DNA of 64,000 nt, taken from the NCBI RefSeq assembly GCF_900108565.1, contig NZ_LT629971.1:5270001-5334000 (forward strand). Direction: 5' to 3'. Within the stretch, counting starts at the first letter, position 1. Each line of letters opens with the position of its first letter. The notes under the pieces were generated by a model. The model saw nothing but the letters and a program-made list of their open reading frames with translations. It ran no database searches and had not been told where the DNA came from. This document shows, in pieces, positions 1-8,433 of the stretch. The translations under genes were made by a program, and so were the position numbers. Origin of the DNA: Mycolicibacterium rutilum (GTDB lineage Bacteria; Actinomycetota; Actinomycetes; Mycobacteriales; Mycobacteriaceae).

Positions 1-1483
1 CCATCGCGGTGGCGACGGCGGCGAAGTCGGGGTTGACGAGGTCGGTGCCGAAGTTGACGATCCCGGCGGCCTTCATCTCCAGTTCGACGAAGTTCAGCGA
101 CGAGTTGTTGAACACGATCACCTTGACCGGCAACCGGTTCTGGATCAACGTGACGAGTTCACCGAACAGCATCGTCAGGCCGCCGTCGCCGGCCAGCGCG
201 ATCACCTGCCGATCCCGGAACGCGGTCTGCGCGCCGATCGCCAGTGGCAGCGCGCAGGCCATCGTCCCGTGGTTGAACGACCCGATCAGGCGACGACGGC
301 CGTTCATCGTCAGGTAGCGCGCCGCCCACACCACCGGCGAACCAACGTCGACGGTGAACACCGCGTCGTCACCGGCCAGCTGATTGGTCAGTCCCGCAAC
401 GTATTCCGGCCTGATCGGTGAACGGTCGCGGTCGTTGACGGCCAGTTCGTCGAGCCGCTGGCGGGTCTTGCGGTAGTGCCGCAGCGACCGGTCCAGATGG
501 GCACGGTCGCTCTTCTGGCGCAGCAGCGGAAGCAGCGCGTCGAGCGTGTCGCCGACGCTGCCGACCAGACCGAGATCGACCGGGGTGCGGCGACCGAGAT
601 GACGGCCGCGGATGTCGACCTGGATGACCTTCGCGTGGTCGGGATAGAACTGCTGGTACGGGAAGTCGGTGCCCAGCATCAGCAGGATGTCGGCTTCCTT
701 GATGGCCTTGTAGCCGGACGCGAACCCCAGCAGCCCGGTCATGCCGACGTCGAACGGGTTGTCGTACTCGATGAACTCCTTGCCGCGCAGCGCGTGCACC
801 ACCGGCGCGTTGAGCAGCCCGGCGGTGCGGATCAGCTTGTCGTGTGCGCCGGCGACGCCGGCCCCGCCGAGGATGGTCACCGCGGACGCGTCGTTGAGCA
901 GCGCCGCGGCCTGTCGCAGGGACTCGTCGTCGGGCCGGATGACCGAGCGCGTCGCGGTGATCGGGCGTGGGCGCCAGTCGGATCCGCGCTGGCTGAAGAT
1001 CTCGCCGGGGATCACCACCACCGCGACGCCGTTCTCCTCGACGGCGGCGCGCATCGCCATCTCGACGATGCGCGGTGCCATCTCGGGCGTGCTGACGAGT
1101 TCGCGGTAGACGCTGCACTCGCGGAACAGGTCCTGCGGATGCGTCTCCTGGAAGTACTCCGAGCCGATCTCGGTGCGCGGGATGTGCGCGGCGATCGCGA
1201 GCACCGGCACCCGGCTGCGCTGCGCGTCGAACAGCCCGTTGATCAGGTGCAGGTTGCCGGGGCCGCAGCTGCCTGCGCACACGGCCAGCCGGCCGGTCAG
1301 CGCGGCGTCGGCGGCCGCGGCGAACGCGGCGCTCTCTTCGTGGCGGACGTGTTCCCAGCTGATCTCACCCGAGCGGCGGATCGCGTCGGTGAACCCGTTG
1401 AGGCTGTCGCCCGGCAGACCGTAGACGCGGCGCACACCGCTGATCCGCAGGGCCTCGATGAGGTGGTCGGCAACGGTCGCCAC
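1..1483 (-). CDS. poxB: Pyruvate dehydrogenase (quinone), PoxB-like, C-terminus cut by window edge
   Basis: Thiamine-diphosphate and FAD enzyme of the pyruvate oxidase family, which decarboxylates pyruvate to acetate and passes electrons to membrane quinone. About 494 residues are visible; E. coli PoxB has 572, so roughly 80 C-terminal residues, including the lipid-binding tail, lie outside. The N-terminus reads VATVADHLIEALRISGV and is followed by GLPGDSLNG, RHEESAAFAA (the TPP-activating Glu) and CAGSCGPGNLHLINGLFD, all nearly identical to E. coli PoxB. The TPP motif GDGGLTM...VIVFNNS is readable near 130-200. The GTG at 1483 is chosen because it gives the family N-terminus. A hairpin and an SDR gene on the same strand lie upstream. 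It could instead be a generic acetolactate-synthase-like enzyme, but the PoxB motifs are specific. Confidence 0.88.
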   Translation of the reverse strand, partial: MATVADHLIEALRISGVRRVYGLPGDSLNGFTDAIRRSGEISWEHVRHEESAAFAAAADAALTGRLAVCAGSCGPGNLHLINGLFDAQRSRVPVLAIAAHIPRTEIGSEYFQETHPQDLFRECSVYRELVSTPEMAPRIVEMAMRAAVEENGVAVVVIPGEIFSQRGSDWRPRPITATRSVIRPDDESLRQAAALLNDASAVTILGGAGVAGAHDKLIRTAGLLNAPVVHALRGKEFIEYDNPFDVGMTGLLGFASGYKAIKEADILLMLGTDFPYQQFYPDHAKVIQVDIRGRHLGRRTPVDLGLVGSVGDTLDALLPLLRQKSDRAHLDRSLRHYRKTRQRLDELAVNDRDRSPIRPEYVAGLTNQLAGDDAVFTVDVGSPVVWAARYLTMNGRRRLIGSFNHGTMACALPLAIGAQTAFRDRQVIALAGDGGLTMLFGELVTLIQNRLPVKVIVFNNSSLNFVELEMKAAGIVNFGTDLVNPDFAAVATAM

Positions 1484-1506
1484 CCGCTCACCCTATCGGC
1501 GATTTC

Positions 1507-1543
1507 GGTGTAGTTGGTGGCGGTCAGCGCCACCAACTACACC
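1507..1543. terminator. Perfect 16-bp stem hairpin, probable terminator of the SDR gene
   Basis: GGTGTAGTTGGTGGCG (1507-1522) pairs perfectly with CGCCACCAACTACACC (1528-1543) across a 5-nt loop. It lies 15 bp past the stop of the SDR gene at 1558 and before the poxB start, both on the minus strand. There is no U-tract, which is usual for mycobacterial terminators. A related copy that begins with the same GATTTCGGTGTAGTTGGT sequence ends the gene at 44642. Confidence 0.65.
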
Positions 1544-1557
1544 CAAGTCCACGCGAA

Positions 1558-2325
1558 CTACTTGGGGGCGAAGCGCTGGCCGGCGTCCAGGCGCAGGCAC
1601 TGGCCGTTGAGCATCGGGTTCTCGACGATCGCGGCGACCAGCTTCGCGTACTCCTCTGGCTTGCCGAGCCGCTTCGGGAACGCCGCGTCCTTGGTCAGCG
1701 CCTTGGCGAACTCGTCGGGGATGCCCTCGGTCAGGCCGGTGGCGAACAGGCTCGGCGCGATCGCCAGCGCGCGGATGCCGAGGCTGCCCATGTCGCGGGC
1801 CATCGTCAGGCACATGCCGGCGATGGCGGCCTTGGACGCGGTGTAGGCGACCTGCCCGATCTGGCCCTCGAACGCGGCGATCGAGGCGGTGTTGATGATG
1901 ACGCCGCGCTCTTCCTGCTCGTCGTCGACGAGGTCCTGCTGGCTCATCTGCCAACCGGCCAGCCTGCTGATGTTGAAGGTGCCGATCAGGTTCAGGTCCA
2001 CGCACTTGCGGAAGGTGTCCAGGCTGTGCGGGCCGTCCTTCTTGACCGTGCGCTCGGCCGCGCCGCCGCCGGCGGTCGTGACGATGATGTGCAGCGCGCC
2101 CAGCTTGCCGACCGCCTCCTGCAGCACCTTCTCGGTGCCCTCGAAGTCGGTGACGTCCACCTCGAAGAAGGAACCGCCGATCGCGTCGGCCACTTCCTTG
2201 CCCTTCGACTGCGGCCGGTCCAGCACCGCCACGTCGGCGCCCCGCTGCGCCAACAGTTCGGCCGTGGCCTTGCCGAATCCGGAGGCGCCCCCGACGACGA
2301 TGGCCTTCTTGCCCGAGATCTCCAC
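1558..2325 (-). CDS. SDR-family dehydrogenase, 3-hydroxyacyl-CoA dehydrogenase type 2-like
   Basis: Classical short-chain dehydrogenase of 255 residues. The nucleotide motif is GGASGFG near residues 11-17, followed by an Asp after beta-2 (VAVLDRP) that favours NAD. The catalytic Ser is in NTASIAAFEG and the Tyr-Lys pair in YTASK. The long loop after the NLIGTFN segment (DLVDDEQEERG) and the overall pattern resemble human HSD17B10-like 3-hydroxyacyl-CoA dehydrogenases, so the likely reaction is oxidation of a 3-hydroxyacyl-CoA or hydroxysteroid. The substrate is not known. The GTG start at 2325 follows an AAAGGGG ribosome site with 6-7 nt spacing. It is transcribed away from the molybdoenzyme gene at 2425 and appears monocistronic. 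Confidence 0.85.
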   Translation of the reverse strand: MEISGKKAIVVGGASGFGKATAELLAQRGADVAVLDRPQSKGKEVADAIGGSFFEVDVTDFEGTEKVLQEAVGKLGALHIIVTTAGGGAAERTVKKDGPHSLDTFRKCVDLNLIGTFNISRLAGWQMSQQDLVDDEQEERGVIINTASIAAFEGQIGQVAYTASKAAIAGMCLTMARDMGSLGIRALAIAPSLFATGLTEGIPDEFAKALTKDAAFPKRLGKPEEYAKLVAAIVENPMLNGQCLRLDAGQRFAPK

Positions 2326-2424
2326 TGAGTCCCCTTTCCAAAAAATGCTCGAATCGTAAAGCAACCTAGCTGACGTCACCGTTCGGTAAGCCCTCTGGGT
2401 CGCCCGCGTGAGTACTTTGGCGGC

Positions 2425-3963
2425 ATGACGGCTCCCGCGACCAAGGCGATGGGCGGTATCGCGGCGGCCGCAGTCGCGCTCGGCGTCACCCAGCTGCTCG
2501 CCGCGTTCGTCGGGCCGCAGGCCGACGCCCGCACCGCGGTCGGGTCCGCGGTCATCGACCTCACCCCGGGACCGGCCAAGGAGTGGGCCATCCAGACGTT
2601 CGGGACGGCCGACAAGCTGTTCCTGGCGCTGGCGGTGCTGGTGGTGATCGCCGCCGTCGCCGCGGCCACCGCGGCGCTGGAGACCCGACGCGTTCCGGTC
2701 GGCAGCATCGCGATCGTCGCGGCCGGGGTCGCGGGCTGTGCGGCGGTGCTGTCGCGCGCGGGTGCAACGCTGGTCGACGTGGTGCCGACGGTGGTGGGCA
2801 CGGCGTGCGGTGTCGCGGTGCTGCGCCTGCTGCTGTCCGGCCGGTTCACCGACGCCCCGCCGGCCGGCGACAGCGGCCCCGACCCGGGCCGTCGGTTGTC
2901 GTTGGTGACGCTCGGTTTCCTGGGCGTCGGCGCCCTGACCGGGGTGGGCGGCGCGGTGCTCGGGCGCCTGAGCACCTCGGTGTCGGGTGACCGCAACGCG
3001 TTCGCACTGCCGAAGGTCGACGTGGCCGCCCCACCGGTGCCGCCGACCGTGCAACCCCAAGGCGTCGCGCTGCCGTCGTTCGTGACCAGCAACGCCGACT
3101 TCTACCGCATCGACACCGCACTGGCCGTGCCGCAGCTGAGCCGGGAGAACTGGCAGCTGCGCATCCACGGCATGGTGGACCGCGAAATCACTTACAGCTT
3201 CGCCGATCTGGAACAGTTCGAGGTGATCGAGAAACTCGTCACGCTGACGTGCGTGTCCAACCCGGTCGGCGGTGATCTGGTCGGCAACGCCGCGTGGACG
3301 GGATACCGCGTGCGGGACCTGTTGGCGCCGGCCGGAATTCACCGCGATGCCGACATGGTGCTGTCGATGTCGATCGACGGCTTCACCGCGGGCACACCGG
3401 TCGACGCGTTCACCGACGACCGCGGGTCGCTGCTGGCGGTCGGTATGAACGGCGAACCGTTGCCGACCAACCACGGCTACCCCGCCCGCCTGGTGGTGCC
3501 GGGGCTGTACGGCTATGTGTCGGCGACGAAATGGGTTGTCGACCTCGAGGTCACCCGCTTCGACCGCGCGGAGGCCTACTGGACGCGGCTGGGCTGGTCG
3601 GCGCGCGGACCGATCAAGACCGAATCGCGCATCGACGTGCCGCGCAGCGGCCAGGACGTGGCCCGCGGACCGGTGACGTTCGGCGGGGTCGCGTGGGCGC
3701 AGGATCGCGGCGTGCGCGCGGTGGAGGTTCGCATCGACGGCCCCGACGGCGAAGGTGATTGGCAGCAGGCCGATCTCGGCGCGTCCTACTCCAACGACAC
3801 CTGGCGGCTGTGGAGCTACCGGTGGGATGCCACCCAGACCGGGCTGCACACCATCACCGTGCGCGCCACCGACAACACCGGCGCCGTGCAGACCGAAGAC
3901 ATCGCCGACCCGGTGCCCGACGGCGCGACCGGCTGGCACAGCGTCGGCTTCGCGGTCGTCTGA
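2425..3963 (+). CDS. Membrane-anchored molybdopterin oxidoreductase, sulfite oxidase/YedY fold
   Basis: A 512-residue protein with about five hydrophobic segments in its first 180 residues (roughly 8-30, 62-83, 90-108, 115-135, 157-178), then a molybdopterin-binding domain and a C-terminal Mo-co dimerisation domain (Ig-like, from about residue 400). The molybdenum-ligating cysteine is Cys276 in LVTLTCVSNPVGGD. The conserved GWSARGPIKTESRIDVP stretch marks the start of the dimerisation domain. Electrons probably go to the membrane chain, with the catalytic domain outside the cell. The real substrate is unknown: proteins of this fold include sulfite oxidases and methionine-sulfoxide reductases. 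No cytochrome partner lies next to it. The gene stands alone, divergent from the SDR at 2325. Confidence 0.87.
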   Translation: MTAPATKAMGGIAAAAVALGVTQLLAAFVGPQADARTAVGSAVIDLTPGPAKEWAIQTFGTADKLFLALAVLVVIAAVAAATAALETRRVPVGSIAIVAAGVAGCAAVLSRAGATLVDVVPTVVGTACGVAVLRLLLSGRFTDAPPAGDSGPDPGRRLSLVTLGFLGVGALTGVGGAVLGRLSTSVSGDRNAFALPKVDVAAPPVPPTVQPQGVALPSFVTSNADFYRIDTALAVPQLSRENWQLRIHGMVDREITYSFADLEQFEVIEKLVTLTCVSNPVGGDLVGNAAWTGYRVRDLLAPAGIHRDADMVLSMSIDGFTAGTPVDAFTDDRGSLLAVGMNGEPLPTNHGYPARLVVPGLYGYVSATKWVVDLEVTRFDRAEAYWTRLGWSARGPIKTESRIDVPRSGQDVARGPVTFGGVAWAQDRGVRAVEVRIDGPDGEGDWQQADLGASYSNDTWRLWSYRWDATQTGLHTITVRATDNTGAVQTEDIADPVPDGATGWHSVGFAVV

Positions 3964-4008
3964 ATAATCAGCTGCACATCGGACTGCGCGCGCCTATGTT
4001 GGCGTGCC

Positions 4009-4377
4009 ATGACCACCGCACAGACCTGGCGTACGACGCTGCGCGCCGCGCTGCTGACCGCCCGCAAGGACCGCGACCCCGTACGCGTGGCGGCCCTGCG
4101 CTCGGCGCTGGCCGCGATCGACAACGCCGAGACCCCGGACGACGCGCGCACCGACGCGCCGGCCAGCGCGACGATCGCCGGCGGTGTCGCGGGCCTTGGC
4201 GCCGCCGAGGTCGACCGCCGCGAGCTCAGCGACGCCCAGATCCGCGCGCTGCTGACCGCCGAGATCGACGAGCGCCGCAGTGCCGCCGCCCAGGTCGCGG
4301 CCGGTGGGCACCCCGACCGCGCCGCCACGCTGGACGCCGAGGCCGCCGTGCTGGCCGGCCTGATGGGAGATGTCTGA
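4009..4377 (+). CDS. GatB/YqeY domain protein
   Basis: A small 122-residue helical protein of the YqeY family, which resembles the tail domain of the GatB subunit of tRNA amidotransferase. The opening TWRTTLRAALLTARKDRDPVRVAALRSALAAIDNAE fits the family pattern (short helix, Arg/Asp-rich turn, then RSALAAIDNAE), and the C-terminal helices contain LLTAEIDERR and AATLDAEAAVL. The precise cell function of free-standing YqeY proteins is not settled. It starts 45 bp after the molybdoenzyme and ends 21 bp before ligB on the same strand, so it could be co-transcribed with ligB. Confidence 0.82.
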   Translation: MTTAQTWRTTLRAALLTARKDRDPVRVAALRSALAAIDNAETPDDARTDAPASATIAGGVAGLGAAEVDRRELSDAQIRALLTAEIDERRSAAAQVAAGGHPDRAATLDAEAAVLAGLMGDV

Positions 4378-4398
4378 CCGGCGTGCCAGGCTGGACGC

Positions 4399-5946
4399 GT
4401 GCAGTTGCTCGATGTCGCCACCGCGTCCACCGAGGTCGGCGCCTCCTCGTCGCGGCTGGCCAAGACCGCCCGGATCGCCGACCTGCTGCACCGCGCCGGC
4501 GTGGAGAACGACGCCAAGCAGATCGCCGTCGTCGTGTCGTGGCTGTCCGGTGAACTGCCCCAGCGTCAGATCGGTGTCGGCTGGGCGGCGCTGCGGTCGG
4601 TGCCGGCAGCGGCGGCGGAGCCGACGCTGACCGTGCTCGGCGTGCACACTCGGTTCACCGAGATCAAGGCGGTCTCGGGCAAGGGCTCGCAGGCCAAGCG
4701 TGCCGAGTTGGTCGCCTCGCTGTTTCGCGCCGCCACCGACACCGAGCAGATGTTTCTGCGCCGGTTGCTCAGCGGCGAGCTGCGCCAGGGCGCATTGATC
4801 GGGGTGATGGCCGACGCCGTCGCCAAGGCGGCCGGTGTGCCTGCCGCTGCGGTGCGCCGGGCCGCGATGCTCGGCGGCGAGCTGCCCGCGGTGGCGGCCG
4901 CGGTGCTGACCACCGGCGAGGCGGCCCTCGAGCAGTTCACGCTGACCGTCGGTCGCCCCGTCGGGCCGATGCTGGCCCAGACCGCGGCCGGTGTGGCCGA
5001 GGCGCTCGACTGTCTCGGCGGCACAGGGGTTTTCGAGGCCAAGCTCGACGGCGCCCGCGTGCAGATCCACCGCGCGGGTGACTCGGTGTCGATCTACACC
5101 CGCAGCCTGGACGACGTGACCGCGCGCCTCCCCGAGGTCGTCGACGCGGCGCTCGCGCTTCCGGTCACCACGCTGATCGCCGACGCCGAGGCGATCGCGC
5201 TACGGCCCGACGGCCGGCCCCACCGCTTCCAGGTCACCGCGTCCCGCTTCGGGCGCTCGGTCGACATCGCCGCCGCGGCCGCCGCGCAACCGCTGTCGGT
5301 GTTCGTCTTCGACCTGCTGCACGTCGACGGCACCGACCTGCTCGACAAACCCGCCGGCGAGCGCGTCGCTGTGCTCGACGCGTTGGTGCCGCAACGGCAC
5401 CGCGTCGACCGGTTGGTCACCGGCGATCCCGCCGCGGCTCAGGCGTTTCTGGAGACGACGCTGGCCGCCGGTCACGAAGGGGTGATGGCGAAGTCGCCGA
5501 CCGCGCTGTACGAGGCGGGCCGGCGCGGCGCCGGGTGGTTGAAGGTCAAGCCCGTGCACACACTCGACCTGGTGGTCCTCGCCGTCGAGTGGGGGTCCGG
5601 CCGTCGCACCGGCAAACTGTCGAACATCCATCTCGGTGCGCGGAACCCCGATACCGGCGAATTCGTCATGCTGGGAAAGACATTCAAGGGCATGACCGAC
5701 GCGATGCTCGAATGGCAGACCGCGCGGTTCCTCGACCTGGCTGACGGAGCGGCCGACGGCTACGTCGTCAAGGTGCGTCCCGAGCAGGTCGTCGAGATCG
5801 CGTTCGACGGCGTGCAAACCTCGTCGCGGTATCCCGGCGGCATGGCGCTGCGCTTCGCGCGGGTGCTGCGCTACCGCGACGACAAGAGTCCCGCCGACGC
5901 CGACACAATAGACACGGTGCGGGCGTTCTACCAGGGCGGAAGTTGA
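4399..5946 (+). CDS. ligB: ATP-dependent DNA ligase LigB
   Basis: A 515-residue ATP-dependent DNA ligase that seals nicks through a lysyl-AMP intermediate. The nucleotidyl-acceptor motif KLDGAR has its lysine at residue 215 (codon 5041-5043). Downstream are the nucleotidyltransferase motifs FVFDLLHVDG, EGVMAKSP and WLKVKP, followed by an OB-fold domain. The N-terminal 200 residues match the helical DNA-binding domain of LigB-type ligases. It starts at GTG 4399. The gene order ligB then cstA is the same as Rv3062-Rv3063 in M. tuberculosis, which supports the assignment. The essential replicative ligase of mycobacteria is the NAD-dependent LigA, so LigB is expected to be dispensable. Confidence 0.95.
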   Translation: MQLLDVATASTEVGASSSRLAKTARIADLLHRAGVENDAKQIAVVVSWLSGELPQRQIGVGWAALRSVPAAAAEPTLTVLGVHTRFTEIKAVSGKGSQAKRAELVASLFRAATDTEQMFLRRLLSGELRQGALIGVMADAVAKAAGVPAAAVRRAAMLGGELPAVAAAVLTTGEAALEQFTLTVGRPVGPMLAQTAAGVAEALDCLGGTGVFEAKLDGARVQIHRAGDSVSIYTRSLDDVTARLPEVVDAALALPVTTLIADAEAIALRPDGRPHRFQVTASRFGRSVDIAAAAAAQPLSVFVFDLLHVDGTDLLDKPAGERVAVLDALVPQRHRVDRLVTGDPAAAQAFLETTLAAGHEGVMAKSPTALYEAGRRGAGWLKVKPVHTLDLVVLAVEWGSGRRTGKLSNIHLGARNPDTGEFVMLGKTFKGMTDAMLEWQTARFLDLADGAADGYVVKVRPEQVVEIAFDGVQTSSRYPGGMALRFARVLRYRDDKSPADADTIDTVRAFYQGGS

Positions 5947-5995
5947 AGCCGCCGTTTTGACACAAGGTCCGCGGGTCCGGTGAAAAGATCGTCAC

Positions 5996-8287
5996 ATGGC
6001 ATCTCCCACCGCCGCTTCAGAACGGACCGAAGAAACCGTAGGTGAGGTCACCTACATTCGTAACGACAAGGATCTGCCGCCGGTGGCGATCGTGGATCGT
6101 TCGCCGATCACGGTCAAGCATCGGGTGATCTTCGGGATCATCGCCGTCATCGGCGCAATCGCGTGGGCGGTGATCGCGTTCTTCCGCGGCGAGACCGTCA
6201 ACGCGGTCTGGTTCGTGATCGCCGCGATCTGCACCTATGTGATCGGGTTCCGGTTCTACGCGCGACTGATCGAGATGAAGATCGTGCGGCCCCGCGACGA
6301 GAACGCCACGCCCGCTGAGTTGTTCGAGAACGGCACCGATTACATGCCGACCGACCGGCGGGTGTTGTTCGGTCACCACTTCGCCGCGATCGCCGGCGCC
6401 GGCCCGCTGGTCGGGCCCGTGCTGGCCATGCAGATGGGTTTCCTGCCCGGCACCATCTGGATCATCATCGGCGCGGTCGTGGCCGGCTGTGTGCAGGACT
6501 ACCTGGTGCTGGCGATCTCGACACGGCGGCGCGGCCGCTCGCTGGGCCAGATGGCCCGTGACGAACTGGGTACCGTCGGCGGCGTCGCCGCGATCATCGG
6601 CGTGCTGGTCATCATGGTGATCCTGCTCGCTGTGCTGGCCCTGGTCGTCGTCGGCGCCCTGGCCGAAAGCCCCTGGGGTGTCTTCTCGATCGCGATGACC
6701 ATCCCGATCGCGATCTTCATGGGCCTGTATCTGCGGTTCCTGCGCCCGGGCCGGGTCTCCGAAGTCTCGCTGATCGGCGTGGCGCTGCTCCTGCTGGCAG
6801 TCGTGGCCGGCGGCTGGGTCGCCGAAACCTCCTGGGGCACCGACTGGTTCACCCTGTCCAAGGTCTCGCTGTCCTGGGCGATCATCATCTACGGCTTCGC
6901 CGCCTCGGTGCTGCCGGTGTGGTTCCTGCTGGCCCCGCGCGACTACCTGTCGACGTTCATGAAGGTCGGCACCATCGCCCTGCTCGCCGTCGGCATCGTG
7001 CTGGCCCGCCCCATCATGGAGGCCCCCGCGGTCTCGGCGTTCGCCGGCCAAGGCACCGGACCGGTCTTCGCGGGCTCGCTGTTCCCGTTCCTGTTCATCA
7101 CCATCGCGTGTGGTGCACTGTCGGGCTTCCACGCGTTGATCTCCTCCGGCACCACCCCCAAACTGCTGGAAAAAGAATCCCAGATGCGCCTGATCGGCTA
7201 CGGCGGCATGCTGACCGAGTCGTTCGTCGCGATCATGGCCCTGATCACCGCCGCAATCCTCAACCAGCATCTGTATTTCGCGATCAACGCGCCGGCCGCC
7301 TCGACCGGCGCCACCGCCGAGACGGCGGCCGCCTACGTCAACAGCCTGCCCGTCGACAGCCCGCCGATCACCGCCGAACAGATCACCGCTGCCGCCGAAA
7401 GCGTCGGCGAAGAATCCATCGTCTCGCGCACCGGCGGCGCGCCCACCCTGGCGTTCGGCATGTCTGAGGTGTTGAGCAAGGTCTTCGGCGGCGACGCACT
7501 CAAGGCGTTCTGGTATCACTTCGCGATCATGTTCGAAGCGCTGTTCATCTTGACCACCGTCGACGCCGGCACGCGCGTCGCCCGGTTCATGCTCTCGGAC
7601 GGCCTGTCCAACCTCGGTGGGCCGCTGCGCAAGCTGAAGGACCCCAGCTGGCGCGTCGGGGCCTGGATCTGCAGCCTGATCGTGGTCGCCGCCTGGGGCA
7701 GCATCCTGCTCATGGGCGTCACCGACCCCCTCGGCGGCATCAACACGCTGTTCCCGCTGTTCGGCATCGCCAACCAGCTACTGGCCGCGATCGCACTGAC
7801 CGTCGTCACGGTCATCGTCGTGAAGAAGGGACTGCTCAAATGGGCGTGGATACCGGCGGTCCCGCTGTTGTGGGATCTGACGGTGACGATGACCGCGTCC
7901 TGGCAGAAGATCTTCTCCGGTGACCCCAAAGTCGGCTACTGGACCCAACATTTCCAGTACCGCAACGCCAAGGACGCCGGCCAGACCGCCTTCGGGGCGG
8001 CCAAGGACCCCGGCGAACTCGACGCGGTCATCCGCAACACCTTCATCCAGGGCACTCTGTCGATCGTGTTCGCCGTCCTGGTCCTCATCGTGTTCATCAC
8101 CGGCCTGATCATGGTGATCCGCTCCCTACGCGGCACGGGGACACCGACGACCGAGGACGAGCCGGTGCCGTCGCGCATCTTCGGACCGTCCGGGCTGATC
8201 ATGACCAAACCCGAAAAGGAGGTGGCAAGACAATGGGACGCATTACCGCAGCCGCACGCCAAGTCCGTTGGTACTGGGGCTCACTGA
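5996..8287 (+). CDS. cstA: Carbon starvation protein A, peptide/pyruvate transporter
   Basis: A 763-residue polytopic membrane protein with a CstA-type core. Characteristic segments are FGHHFAAIAGAGPLVGPVLA, GCVQDYLVLAISTRRRGRS and GTTPKLLEKE. The family (E. coli CstA, about 700 residues) mediates uptake of peptides or pyruvate, typically under carbon limitation. The N-terminal 45 residues are cytosolic and the first membrane span starts near residue 47. The ATG at 5996 follows ligB by 49 bp. The last 55 bp overlap ybdD, which is the usual partner gene. No carbon-catabolite site could be recognised upstream. Confidence 0.95.
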   Translation: MASPTAASERTEETVGEVTYIRNDKDLPPVAIVDRSPITVKHRVIFGIIAVIGAIAWAVIAFFRGETVNAVWFVIAAICTYVIGFRFYARLIEMKIVRPRDENATPAELFENGTDYMPTDRRVLFGHHFAAIAGAGPLVGPVLAMQMGFLPGTIWIIIGAVVAGCVQDYLVLAISTRRRGRSLGQMARDELGTVGGVAAIIGVLVIMVILLAVLALVVVGALAESPWGVFSIAMTIPIAIFMGLYLRFLRPGRVSEVSLIGVALLLLAVVAGGWVAETSWGTDWFTLSKVSLSWAIIIYGFAASVLPVWFLLAPRDYLSTFMKVGTIALLAVGIVLARPIMEAPAVSAFAGQGTGPVFAGSLFPFLFITIACGALSGFHALISSGTTPKLLEKESQMRLIGYGGMLTESFVAIMALITAAILNQHLYFAINAPAASTGATAETAAAYVNSLPVDSPPITAEQITAAAESVGEESIVSRTGGAPTLAFGMSEVLSKVFGGDALKAFWYHFAIMFEALFILTTVDAGTRVARFMLSDGLSNLGGPLRKLKDPSWRVGAWICSLIVVAAWGSILLMGVTDPLGGINTLFPLFGIANQLLAAIALTVVTVIVVKKGLLKWAWIPAVPLLWDLTVTMTASWQKIFSGDPKVGYWTQHFQYRNAKDAGQTAFGAAKDPGELDAVIRNTFIQGTLSIVFAVLVLIVFITGLIMVIRSLRGTGTPTTEDEPVPSRIFGPSGLIMTKPEKEVARQWDALPQPHAKSVGTGAH

Positions 8288-8424
8288 TGGGTGACAACCA
8301 CTATCAGCGCTACCTCGAACATCGCAGACGCACCCACCCCGACCAACCGATGCTTTCCGAACGCGACTACTGGCGCATGCGCCACGCGGCATCGGATGCG
8401 AACCCGGGGGCGCGCTGCTGCTAG
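8233..8424 (+). CDS. ybdD: YbdD/YjiX family protein, partner of CstA
   Basis: A 63-residue soluble protein of the YbdD (DUF466) family. The conserved pattern YQRYLEHRRRTHPDQP and the C-terminal GARCC tail match E. coli YbdD, which ends in GGARCC. YbdD is needed for transport activity of its CstA-type partner. The start at 8233 lies inside cstA. It is preferred over the TGATG-coupled ATG at 8287 because a full AAAGGAGGT ribosome site precedes it by 9 nt, and the extra 18 residues align with the family N-terminus. Confidence 0.9.
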   Translation: MGRITAAARQVRWYWGSLMGDNHYQRYLEHRRRTHPDQPMLSERDYWRMRHAASDANPGARCC

Positions 8425-8433
8425 CCCAACGGT

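Noticed and set aside
1558..3939. A 793-codon minus-strand frame that seems to fuse a protein to the SDR
   Set aside because: Only the last 255 codons encode the SDR. The rest is antisense to the molybdoenzyme gene at 2425, and a GTG with a good ribosome site at 2325 gives the normal SDR N-terminus.
6017..7519. 500-codon antisense frame over cstA
   Set aside because: It has a biased shadow composition (Gly, Asp, Gln and His runs) and lies opposite a highly conserved transporter.
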